This document shows positions 1 to 7,181 of a stretch of 34,603 nucleotides of DNA, piece by piece (the first letter of the stretch is position 1; each line of letters begins with the position of its first letter). The notes beneath the pieces were generated by a model. That model was not told the origin of the DNA. It ran no database searches and saw only the letters and a list, made by a program, of their open reading frames with translations. This DNA is from CAZOAR01 sp964577985 (GTDB lineage Bacteria > Gemmatimonadota > CAZMKB01 > CAZNLH01): positions 1 to 34,603 of the forward strand of contig CAZOAR010000031.1 of the NCBI GenBank assembly GCA_964577985.1. Direction: 5' to 3'. The translations under genes and the position numbers were made by a program.

Positions 1-51
1 TTGTCTGGAATCGGTCCCGTAGAATGATGCCGTACAAGCCGGCATGACAGA
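1..51. repeat. Partial REP-like hairpin repeat at left window edge
   Basis: The first bases (TTGTCTGGAATCGG) resemble the inner part of the palindromic element near the right end (34543-34556). Bases 28-46 form a perfect 6-bp stem, ATGCCG/CGGCAT, around a TACAAGC loop, followed by ATGACA. The right-end copy has ATTCCCG/CGGGAAT around ACAAG, also followed by GACA. The two copies therefore differ by paired changes that keep the hairpin. The left arm of this copy would lie outside the window. Bases 52-147 show no convincing promoter. They do contain GTCAT (93-97) and ATGAC (124-128) flanking TGAGCA/TGCTCA arms, perhaps another decayed copy. Confidence 0.55.
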
Positions 52-147
52 CCGTACTCTGTGCTCATCGTCGTAAGCGGGCCCTAATCATCGTCATGAG
101 CAAACGTGTGTCCATGCTCAGGAATGACCGTCTGAGGCTTTACGCAT

Positions 148-1284
148 ATGTCATTGTACACCTTGAAAGAGAGCGATGGCGACGCCCGCCGGGGGATAAT
201 GGCCACTGGTCACGGTGATGTCGAAACGCCGTGTTTCATGCCCGTCGGCACCCAGGGGACAGTAAAGGGGATGTCTCCGGATGAACTGGAAACGGTTGGA
301 GCGCAGGTCATACTCGGCAACGCGTATCACCTCTACCTGCGGCCCGGACACGAAATGATCCGCGAGACCGGCGGACTACATGCGTTCACATGCTGGAATA
401 GACCGATGCTGACCGACAGTGGCGGCTTCCAGGTCCTGAGCCTCGCCGACCTGCGCAAGATAAATGCCGACGGAGTCACATTCAGGTCGCACATTGACGG
501 CTCCTACCATCTCTTCACGCCGGAACGGGTGATGGAGATAGAGGCCTCCCTCGGCGCCGATTTTATCATGACATTCGATGACTGCTCTCACTATCCAGTC
601 GATCATTCCGACGCGTTACGGGCGTGCAGAAGGACAACCGACTGGGCGAAGCAATGCAGCAGAGCGTTCGGAGAGATCGGCATGAGATGGGACCACAGGC
701 AGTTTCTCTTCGGGATCGCACAGGGTAGTGTCTACAGGGATCTCAGGGTGGAGAGTGCCAGGGAGATAGCAGAAATCGGGTTCGACGGACTGGCTATTGG
801 CGGACTTTCGGTAGGGGAACCGAGAGAGAAAACATGGGAGGTCCTCGATGCCGTACTCGATGTCTTTCCTCGCGAGAGCCCGCGCTACCTGATGGGTATG
901 GGGTTTCCCGATGAGCTGATAACCGCTGTCGGCATGGGGGTTGACATGTTCGACTGCGTGCTGCCGACACGCCTGGGGAGAAACGGAACGATATTCTCGC
1001 GCTCGGGTCGCTTCAACATCACAAACGCGCGCTTCGCGAGGGACGGGGAGCCACTCGATCCGGAGTGCGATTGTTACGCATGTCGAGTGTTTTCAAAGGC
1101 GTACATACGCCACCTCCACATGTCCGGCGAGATTCTGGGCGTGAGGCTCACGACTTTACACAACCTGCGCTTTTATCTATATTTAATGGAACGAATCAGA
1201 GATTCGATAGGTGATGGAACGTTCAGGAGCTGGTCGGGAGAGTTTCTCGAGAGATTCAACAGCGTTCCGGATGCACGGAGATAG
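148..1284 (+). CDS. tgt: Queuine/preQ1 tRNA-guanine transglycosylase (Tgt)
   Basis: This enzyme exchanges the wobble guanine (G34) of GUN-anticodon tRNAs for preQ1 in the queuosine pathway, in the cytoplasm. The 378-residue length matches bacterial Tgt. Visible landmarks are the substrate-binding Asp90 in TDSGGFQV, the nucleophile Asp269 in DMFDCVLPTR, and a zinc site of Cys307, Cys309, Cys312 and His338. They sit at nearly the same positions as in the E. coli enzyme. The ATG at 148 gives the family N-terminus; a weak TGAGG lies about 11 nt upstream. yajC follows after 32 bp, the usual tgt-yajC order, but secD and secF do not come next. I see no alternative function. Confidence 0.97.
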   Translation: MSLYTLKESDGDARRGIMATGHGDVETPCFMPVGTQGTVKGMSPDELETVGAQVILGNAYHLYLRPGHEMIRETGGLHAFTCWNRPMLTDSGGFQVLSLADLRKINADGVTFRSHIDGSYHLFTPERVMEIEASLGADFIMTFDDCSHYPVDHSDALRACRRTTDWAKQCSRAFGEIGMRWDHRQFLFGIAQGSVYRDLRVESAREIAEIGFDGLAIGGLSVGEPREKTWEVLDAVLDVFPRESPRYLMGMGFPDELITAVGMGVDMFDCVLPTRLGRNGTIFSRSGRFNITNARFARDGEPLDPECDCYACRVFSKAYIRHLHMSGEILGVRLTTLHNLRFYLYLMERIRDSIGDGTFRSWSGEFLERFNSVPDARR

Positions 1285-1316
1285 GATGCGAACCTCTACG
1301 GAAAGGATATGATAGT

Positions 1317-1640
1317 ATGTCGCCACTCTTCACAACTCTGATGGGAATGGCTCCTGCTTCGTCCGAACAGGGCGGTCTGGTCTCTCTGTTGCCGATTGTT
1401 GCCATGGTAGCGATCATCTATTTCCTCCTTATCCGCCCGCAGCAGAAAGAGCACAAGCGCCACCGCGAAATGGTAGCCGCTCTCAAGAAGGGTGATGAGG
1501 TGATAACGTCGGGTGGTATTTATGGCAGGATAGAGGCGCTCAATGACGAGAAGGTGACGCTCAAGATAGGTGAGAATACGAAGATGGTGGTGGAGCGTGG
1601 CAAGATAACAAGTGTGAGAGAATCGAACAAGGGGGGATGA
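1317..1640 (+). CDS. yajC: Preprotein translocase accessory subunit YajC
   Basis: YajC is the small single-pass membrane partner of SecDF-YidC in the Sec translocon. The 107-residue protein has a short N-terminal tail, one hydrophobic segment at about residues 21-39 ending in FLLIRPQQK (the family hallmark), and a basic cytoplasmic domain with the typical KKGDEVITSGGIYG motif at about residues 57-70. The ATG at 1317 is preceded by GAAAGGA about 9 nt upstream. It lies between tgt and def. Here def-fmt replaces the secD-secF genes that often follow yajC, so the SecDF partners must be encoded elsewhere. Confidence 0.95.
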   Translation: MSPLFTTLMGMAPASSEQGGLVSLLPIVAMVAIIYFLLIRPQQKEHKRHREMVAALKKGDEVITSGGIYGRIEALNDEKVTLKIGENTKMVVERGKITSVRESNKGG

Positions 1641-1647
1641 GAAGGCC

Positions 1648-2175
1648 TTGGCCATCAGGAAGCTGAGATTTCTAGGAGACCCCGTTCTCCGACAGAAGAG
1701 CGAGCCGATCGAGAATATCGATTCGAGCCACGAAAAGCTCGCGAAGGATATGATCGAGACGATGTATCACTACGGTGGTATTGGCCTCGCGGCGCCCCAG
1801 ATAGGGGTTTCGGAGAGGCTCATAGTTCTCGATAGAGATCCAGGGGAGGACTATGGTACGGGTGCTTTTGCTATCGTCAACCCCGTGATATCGAGCTCCG
1901 AGGGTTCAGAGCTCATGGAAGAGGGGTGCCTCAGTATCCCGGAAATTCGCGACGTCGTAAAGCGGGCGGAAAGAGTGGTCGTCACCGGCCTGGACATAAA
2001 CGGCGAGGAGATGGAAATTAACACCGCGGGCCTGACAGCAAAAGTGCTTCAGCATGAAATCGATCACCTCGACGGCCTCCTCTTTATCGATCGTCTCGGG
2101 GTACTCAAGAGGGGCCTGCAGGTCAAGAAGTGGCGCAGGATCAGGAAAGAGCTGGAAGGGGCGGGAGAAGGGTGA
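1648..2175 (+). CDS. def: Peptide deformylase
   Basis: Peptide deformylase removes the formyl group from the initiator Met of nascent proteins; it is a metallo-hydrolase acting at the ribosome. All three family motifs are present: GIGLAAPQ at residues 44-51, EGCLS with metal ligand Cys94, and HEIDH with His136, Glu137 and His140. The length of 175 residues is normal. The start is a TTG at 1648, 7 bp after the yajC stop, which gives the expected MAIRKLRFLGDPVLR N-terminus. Its stop overlaps the GTG of fmt, the common def-fmt pairing, so addition and removal of the formyl group are probably made in a coupled way. Confidence 0.97.
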   Translation: MAIRKLRFLGDPVLRQKSEPIENIDSSHEKLAKDMIETMYHYGGIGLAAPQIGVSERLIVLDRDPGEDYGTGAFAIVNPVISSSEGSELMEEGCLSIPEIRDVVKRAERVVVTGLDINGEEMEINTAGLTAKVLQHEIDHLDGLLFIDRLGVLKRGLQVKKWRRIRKELEGAGEG

Positions 2176-3116
2176 AGATCCTTTTCTGGGGGTCGCCTGA
2201 TTTTTCTCTCCCGGTTCTCGAGGCGTTGATGGAAAGCCGGCACGACCTGGTTGGTGTTGTCACGCGCGAGGATAAGCCAGCCGGCAGAGGAAGAAAGGTC
2301 GTCTCAACCCCTGTAAGCGTGCTGGCGAGGGAGAGGGGCCTTCCGCTCCTGCAACCTTCCAGGACAGACGCTCCAGATTTCCTGGATGAGATCCGATCGC
2401 TCTCTCCCGATATTTCAGTCGTCGCCGCGTATGGGAAAATACTGAAAGTCGTGACGCTCGACCTCCCGACCAGAGGTTCCATCTGCCTCCATCCTTCTCT
2501 TCTGCCGAAATATCGCGGAGCCGCTCCCGTGCAGCGCTCCATCCTCACCGGCGATACCGAGACGGGAGTCACTATATTCCAGATGGATGAGGGAATGGAT
2601 TCGGGGGATATCCTCATCCAGCGGACGGTCGCGATGAAAAAAAACGAACGCGCGGGGGAACTGAACGACAGGTTGAGTATATTGTCGACCGGGGCGCTCA
2701 TGGAACTGCTTCCGCTGATAGAATCGGGGAGGGCCAGCCCGCAACCGCAGGACGAAAGCGAGGTGAGCTTCGCCCGGAAGATAGATCTCGAAGAGGCGAG
2801 AATCGACTGGACGAAGGAACCCCGCAGGCTCGAGCTCGAGTCGAGGGCTTTCGATCCGTGGCCGGGTCCCTTCACGCTGCTGGATGGAGAGAGGCTGCGC
2901 CTTTTCGGCTTGACAGAGCTCGATGCGTCGGGCGATCATGGCGGCAGACCGGGAGAGATCGTCCGGATAGCGGAGGATGGCCTGGTCATACGAGCCGGAA
3001 GCGGATACGCGAAGGTGACGGAGTTTCAATCTTCAGGAAAGAGGAGGATGGGCGCCGCATCATGGATAAGGGGAAGAAGGCTGGAAAGCGGGACCGTACT
3101 CGGATCTCCAGCCTGA
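2172..3116 (+). CDS. fmt: Methionyl-tRNA formyltransferase
   Basis: Fmt formylates initiator Met-tRNA using 10-formyl-tetrahydrofolate. The N-terminal formyltransferase domain (about 1-200) starts with KILFWGSPDFSLPVLEAL and contains HPSLLPKYRGAAPVQR. The catalytic His107 and Asp143 (E. coli His108 and Asp144) are present, but the usual Asn two residues before the His is Cys105 (codon TGC). The C-terminal OB-like domain ends with the expected GKRRM...FxRGRR-type tail. I chose the GTG at 2172 because it overlaps the def stop (GTGA), has GGAAGG/GGAGAAGG sequences just upstream, and removes a 14-residue arginine-rich extension. The 3' end overlaps the next gene by 55 nt. Length is 314 residues, normal for the family. 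Confidence 0.95.
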   Translation: MKILFWGSPDFSLPVLEALMESRHDLVGVVTREDKPAGRGRKVVSTPVSVLARERGLPLLQPSRTDAPDFLDEIRSLSPDISVVAAYGKILKVVTLDLPTRGSICLHPSLLPKYRGAAPVQRSILTGDTETGVTIFQMDEGMDSGDILIQRTVAMKKNERAGELNDRLSILSTGALMELLPLIESGRASPQPQDESEVSFARKIDLEEARIDWTKEPRRLELESRAFDPWPGPFTLLDGERLRLFGLTELDASGDHGGRPGEIVRIAEDGLVIRAGSGYAKVTEFQSSGKRRMGAASWIRGRRLESGTVLGSPA

Positions 3117-5110
3117 TATGGGTAGTCCACTCTGGTGTGCTCTTCGCCACGGCGCTCTACGTATACTGGCGGACCCTGTCTCCGACGGTCAATTTCATCG
3201 ATAGTGGGGAGTTGATCGCTGTCTGCTGTCTGCTGGGGATCGCCCATCCCACCGGATATCCTCTCTACACGCTGTTGGGGAGACTCTTCACCCTTGGCTC
3301 CGGCCAGCCCGCGGTCGCGATGAACTTCATGTCGGCGTTCTTCGGTTCGGTCGCATCGATGCTGGTCGGTCTCCTCGTGTTCTTCTCCCTCGGCACCCGG
3401 GGCAGCGAAGAGAGCGAGATAGTACCACCGCCGGTCCGGTACATCCTCTCGCTGGCCACCGGGCTCCTCTTCGCTTTTTCCAGGACCATGTGGCAGGCAT
3501 CGACCGAGACGGAAGTCTACTCGCTTGCCGTCCTCTTCTTTGCCCTGCTCCTGTTGATTTCCATGCCGCTGCTCTCCTCCGGAAGCGGGAGTCAATCTGA
3601 CAGCGGATACCGCCTGCCTCGCACGCTGCCATTGTTCGGATATGTATGGGGCCTTTCCATGGGAAACCACATGAGCGCGGTGCTTCTCCTCCCTGTGGCC
3701 GGTTATCTTCTCTATCTTGAGAGGGTCTGGCAAAGGGATGCGAGGAAGCGCCTCCTCCTTACTGCCGGCGCTTTTCTCCTCGGGTTAATGGTCTATCTCT
3801 ACATTCCCATACGCTCGATGCAGGAGCCGATCCTCAACTGGGGGCATCCGGGTGATCTCGATTCTTTTGTGCGCCACATCTCGGCCTGGCAGTACAGGGT
3901 GTGGATGTTTTCGGGCGGAATGAATGCTATGTTCGGGAAAATGGCGGATTATGCCGGCCTGCTCGCGCACCAGTTCAACCCATTCCTTATGGTTTTCGTC
4001 GTCCCTGGAGGAATCTTTCTTTTCAGGCGCAACCGGCCGCTCCTGACGGCTCTCATCATTCTCTTTCTCTCGGACCTTGTCTATTCGCTCAACTATGACA
4101 TCCCGGACATCGCCCCGTACTTCCTCCCGTCATTCCTCGTGGTGGTAGTCCTGATCGCCGCGGGCGCGTGCCAGGTCATTCGATGGGTATCGAGCGGACA
4201 ATCGAGAATAGCGGTCCCACTGGCTTTAGTATCCCTCGCCCTTCCTCTCTCCTCGGTGAGGTCCAACTACGATGTCTGCGACAGGAGTAGAGACTACATG
4301 GCCCGTGAGTTCGCGATCAATTTTCTATCGGCCGTCTCAGGGAACGCGGTTGTCCTGACGAGGACGTGGGATCTTTACGCGCCGGTGATGTATATGCAGT
4401 ACGTCGAGAAGAAAAGGCGGGATATCGTCATGATAGACTATGAGTTGTCACGCAGATCGTGGTATGTCAGGAGCGTGATCAGAAAGCATCCGGAGCTGTT
4501 TCGTCCGGCCGTCGATCGCGCGAATCTGTTCCTGAAGCTCGTGGATGATTTCGAAGAGGGTAGACCATTCGACCGCGACCGCCTGGACGATGCTTTTCAT
4601 GCCATGTTGAACGCCTTTCTGCTGGCGAATTATCCCCAACGGCCCGCGTATGTCGATTTCGACGATAACCCGAAAATAGCGCCGACCCTCAGGAAGGATC
4701 CGGAAGGAATAATATTTCGCCTCCGTGACGAGTACGACGGAGAAAGTTTTGACAGGTCCGTGTTCCGGATGACTTCCACCCTGGATCCGACCATTTTCCG
4801 CAATGAAAGGGCGCTCTGGATAAGGTCACTTTATCCGTCATACGCCGTAAAGGAGGGTGTGATCCTCAGAGAAGAGGGACACTTTGCGGGTGCCGTAAAG
4901 TCGCTGGAGGAGGCGCTCTTCTTCGACCCCGACAACACGACCGTACTCTCGCTGCTTGGAGAAACGTATTATGAGACCGGTTCAATAGCGAGGGCGAAGG
5001 GGTGCTACGGTAGAATACTCAGCATCAGACCGGACGACATCGACGCCCGCAGACGGCTTGACGAGATCGGCAGGTCGGTCGACCAGGGCCTGCCCGGGGA
5101 GCAACCGTGA
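3062..5110 (+). CDS. DUF2723-family polytopic membrane protein with C-terminal TPRs
   Basis: This is a predicted inner-membrane glycosyltransferase-like protein of the DUF2723 family, related to GT-C protein O-mannosyltransferases; the substrate is unknown. The N-terminal region has the family signature FIDSGELIAVCCLLGIAHP at about residues 42-60 (acidic pair in the first loop, then HPTGYPLY). About ten hydrophobic segments follow to around residue 400. A soluble region comes next, and two tetratricopeptide-like repeats at about residues 600-670 (EGHFAGAVKSLEEALFFDPD and the next unit). The ATG at 3062 gives 682 residues, a charged MDKGKK tail before the first membrane helix, and GAGGAGG about 14 nt upstream. 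It overlaps fmt by 55 nt. The stop overlaps the GTG of the downstream E1-like gene. The family call is firm; the function is inferred. Confidence 0.85.
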   Translation: MDKGKKAGKRDRTRISSLIWVVHSGVLFATALYVYWRTLSPTVNFIDSGELIAVCCLLGIAHPTGYPLYTLLGRLFTLGSGQPAVAMNFMSAFFGSVASMLVGLLVFFSLGTRGSEESEIVPPPVRYILSLATGLLFAFSRTMWQASTETEVYSLAVLFFALLLLISMPLLSSGSGSQSDSGYRLPRTLPLFGYVWGLSMGNHMSAVLLLPVAGYLLYLERVWQRDARKRLLLTAGAFLLGLMVYLYIPIRSMQEPILNWGHPGDLDSFVRHISAWQYRVWMFSGGMNAMFGKMADYAGLLAHQFNPFLMVFVVPGGIFLFRRNRPLLTALIILFLSDLVYSLNYDIPDIAPYFLPSFLVVVVLIAAGACQVIRWVSSGQSRIAVPLALVSLALPLSSVRSNYDVCDRSRDYMAREFAINFLSAVSGNAVVLTRTWDLYAPVMYMQYVEKKRRDIVMIDYELSRRSWYVRSVIRKHPELFRPAVDRANLFLKLVDDFEEGRPFDRDRLDDAFHAMLNAFLLANYPQRPAYVDFDDNPKIAPTLRKDPEGIIFRLRDEYDGESFDRSVFRMTSTLDPTIFRNERALWIRSLYPSYAVKEGVILREEGHFAGAVKSLEEALFFDPDNTTVLSLLGETYYETGSIARAKGCYGRILSIRPDDIDARRRLDEIGRSVDQGLPGEQP

Positions 5111-6129
5111 CAATTGAGAGCAGATACTCGAGACAGACGATACTCCAGGAGATAGGTATTGAGGGACAGAGGGCAATTTCCTCGGCACGAATAGTGGTGG
5201 TGGGTGTTGGAGCCACGGGTTCCGTTTCATCGACAATTCTCGCGAGAGCGGGAGTGGGGTTTCTGAGGGTGGTGGACAGGGACATCGTCGAGGTATCGAA
5301 TCTGCAGCGACAGTTCCTCTACGACGAAGAGGACGCGCGCGAGGGATGTCCGAAGGCGCCCGCCGCGAAAAGGAAACTCTCTGCCATGAATGAAGAGATC
5401 ACGGTCGACGCCGTGAGCGATCATCTGTCCCCTCGCAATATCGATGAGATAATTGGGGAGATGGACATCGTTATAGACGGCACGGACAATATGGAGACAC
5501 GATACCTGATAAACGATTACTGCGTGCGGGAGCGGATCCCGTGGGTCTATGGCGGAGCGCTCGGAACGGTGGGGATGTCGATGTTGATAGAACCGGTCGA
5601 AGGGCCCTGTTTTCGCTGCCTGTTCAGGGATGCCGTCGGTTCGGGAAGGCTGGGAACCTGCGAAACAGACGGTGTTCTCGGCTCGGCTCCCGCCGCAGTC
5701 GGATCTCACCAGGCGATGGCCGCGCTGCGACATCTGGTGTCTGCCGGGAAGAGCGAGGAAGGCAGACTGCTCACATTCGACCTCTGGCGCGAAGAGTATT
5801 CGCTTATCAGTGTGCGCAGAGACCCCGACTGCCCGACCTGCGGGCGTCGCGTGTTCCCATATCTGGACGAGGATACAAAGACGGCCGTGGCCGCGACCTG
5901 CGGAGAAGGGGCCTATCAGGTGTATCCGCCTTCTCCGGGGCGCGTGGACCTGAGGGAACATGCCGAAAGACTCGAAGGAAGGGGAGAGGTGAGTATGGGG
6001 AGTCATTATCTCACATTCAGGATAGGATCAAAGGTAATGAACGTTTTTGCGGATGGTCGCGCGCAACTGAAGGGGATGAGGAACCAGGCGGAGGCGCTCT
6101 CATTTTACGCGAAATATCTCGGGATGTAG
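5107..6129 (+). CDS. E1-like adenylyltransferase (ThiF/MoeB/HesA family) with extra C-terminal domain
   Basis: Members of this family adenylate the C-terminal glycine of a ubiquitin-like sulfur carrier (ThiS or MoaD type) and may form a thioester with it. Visible features: nucleotide-binding GVGATGS at residues 33-39, Arg68 and Gln69 in SNLQRQF, Asp/Asn in DGTDN at 124-128, zinc ligands Cys168/Cys171 and Cys242/Cys245, and candidate catalytic Cys185 in GTCETDG. After residue 250 an extra segment of about 90 residues ends in a small domain (FADGRAQLKG...YAKYLGM). The GTG start overlaps the previous stop (GTGA). No ThiS, MoaD, ThiG or Moa gene is in the window, so the partner cannot be named. 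ThiF, MoeB or another sulfur-carrier E1 are all possible. Confidence 0.85.
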   Translation: MTIESRYSRQTILQEIGIEGQRAISSARIVVVGVGATGSVSSTILARAGVGFLRVVDRDIVEVSNLQRQFLYDEEDAREGCPKAPAAKRKLSAMNEEITVDAVSDHLSPRNIDEIIGEMDIVIDGTDNMETRYLINDYCVRERIPWVYGGALGTVGMSMLIEPVEGPCFRCLFRDAVGSGRLGTCETDGVLGSAPAAVGSHQAMAALRHLVSAGKSEEGRLLTFDLWREEYSLISVRRDPDCPTCGRRVFPYLDEDTKTAVAATCGEGAYQVYPPSPGRVDLREHAERLEGRGEVSMGSHYLTFRIGSKVMNVFADGRAQLKGMRNQAEALSFYAKYLGM

Positions 6130-6169
6130 CGTCCGAACGCACAAAGCGTCAGCAGGTTGACCTCATTCT

Positions 6170-6198
6170 TTGACACGGCCCCGAGCATTTGTTACTTT
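6170..6198 (+). promoter_or_regulatory. Candidate sigma-70-type promoter for ricT-metG
   Basis: A perfect TTGACA (6170-6175) is separated by 17 nt from TACTTT (6193-6198), a weak -10. It lies in the 212-bp gap after the E1-like gene and would give a 5' leader of about 135 nt before ricT. A second TTGACC lies just upstream (6157-6162). I see no convincing riboswitch or terminator in the leader. Confidence 0.4.
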
Positions 6199-6341
6199 TA
6201 CAAGACGCCTGGCCGAACGATGGCGAACTGAGCGGTATCTTGCTTTTCGCAGGCAGGAGAGGCCGATGGATGGGTCCACGGGCCTTCCATGGAACGGAAA
6301 GGGAGCGCCCGGGTGCCCAACCAACTGAGAGGTATACGACG

Positions 6342-7169
6342 ATGTCGGATGTAGTCAAGGTACGCTTCAAGGGGACGCGAAGAGGATTTTACACCAACTC
6401 GAAGAATCTGCAGATCAGCGTTGGAGATCATGTAGTGGTCGAGGGAGACCGGGGCGAAGACATCGGCCTGGTGGCACAGCGTGGGCATCTCGCTCCCCGG
6501 AAAAAGGGTTCCGCCGGAAAGAAACTGCCGAAGGTGATCAAGATAGCGAGCGACGAGGAAAAAGAACGCCTCGAAGAAATGAGACGGATCGAGAAGAAGG
6601 CCTGGCAGGTCTGCCAGCAGAAGATACAGGAGAAGGATCTGCCGATGAATCTCGTGGATGTGGAGTGCAGTTTCGACCTGAGCAGGCTGAGTTTCTATTT
6701 TACCGCGGAAAAGAGGGTCGATTTCAGGGAATTGATCCGGGACATGGCGTCGGTCTTTAGAAAACGGATCAAGCTGAAACAGATAGGGGTCAGGGACAAG
6801 GCCAGGCGCAAGGGAGGGTATGGCCGGTGCGGGATGCAACTCTGCTGTTCGACATTTCTCACCGAATTCGAGCCGGTAACCCTGAGGGCCGCAAAGGAGC
6901 AGAACCTCTCTCTCAATCCGAGCAATATCTCCGGTTGCTGTGGCAGGCTCATGTGCTGTCTTGTCTATGAGCGTGATTTCTACAAGGGTTGCCGAAAGAG
7001 GTTCCCGCGGCTGGGGAAAGCGGTGCGGATGAATAAGGGGAAAGAGAAGATAGCAGGGGTAGACTATTTCCACGATCAGGTGTCCCTGAAGAATGAGGAC
7101 GGAGAGAAGAGGACCATCTCTCTCAAGGAATTCCACAGGGAAAAGAAACAGTCAGAACGAAGAGAATAA
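6342..7169 (+). CDS. ricT: RicT/YaaT PSP1-domain protein
   Basis: RicT is the PSP1-domain subunit of the RicA-RicF-RicT complex, which carries Fe-S clusters and in Bacillus acts in mRNA maturation with RNase Y and in development. The 275-residue protein has the PSP1 core at about 60-150 and the characteristic cysteine block: Cys163, Cys168, Cys169, Cys199, Cys200, Cys205, Cys206 and Cys217 within GRCGMQLCC...SGCCGRLMCCL. I chose the ATG at 6342, giving MSDVVKVRFKGTRRGFY, because TGAGAGG lies about 10 nt upstream and upstream in-frame codons give unrelated sequence. metG follows after 12 bp; ricT close to metG is also seen in Firmicutes. RicA and RicF are not in the window. Confidence 0.92.
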   Translation: MSDVVKVRFKGTRRGFYTNSKNLQISVGDHVVVEGDRGEDIGLVAQRGHLAPRKKGSAGKKLPKVIKIASDEEKERLEEMRRIEKKAWQVCQQKIQEKDLPMNLVDVECSFDLSRLSFYFTAEKRVDFRELIRDMASVFRKRIKLKQIGVRDKARRKGGYGRCGMQLCCSTFLTEFEPVTLRAAKEQNLSLNPSNISGCCGRLMCCLVYERDFYKGCRKRFPRLGKAVRMNKGKEKIAGVDYFHDQVSLKNEDGEKRTISLKEFHREKKQSERRE

Positions 7170-7181
7170 AACGGGAGTCAA

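Noticed and set aside
97..120. TGAGCA-N12-TGCTCA dyad upstream of tgt as an operator
   Set aside because: The arms are only 6 bp, there is no promoter beside it, and it may be part of a decayed repeat copy.
6205..6341. Possible riboswitch or leader peptide before ricT
   Set aside because: Only weak, imperfect stems and no known aptamer pattern or convincing short frame with a ribosome site.
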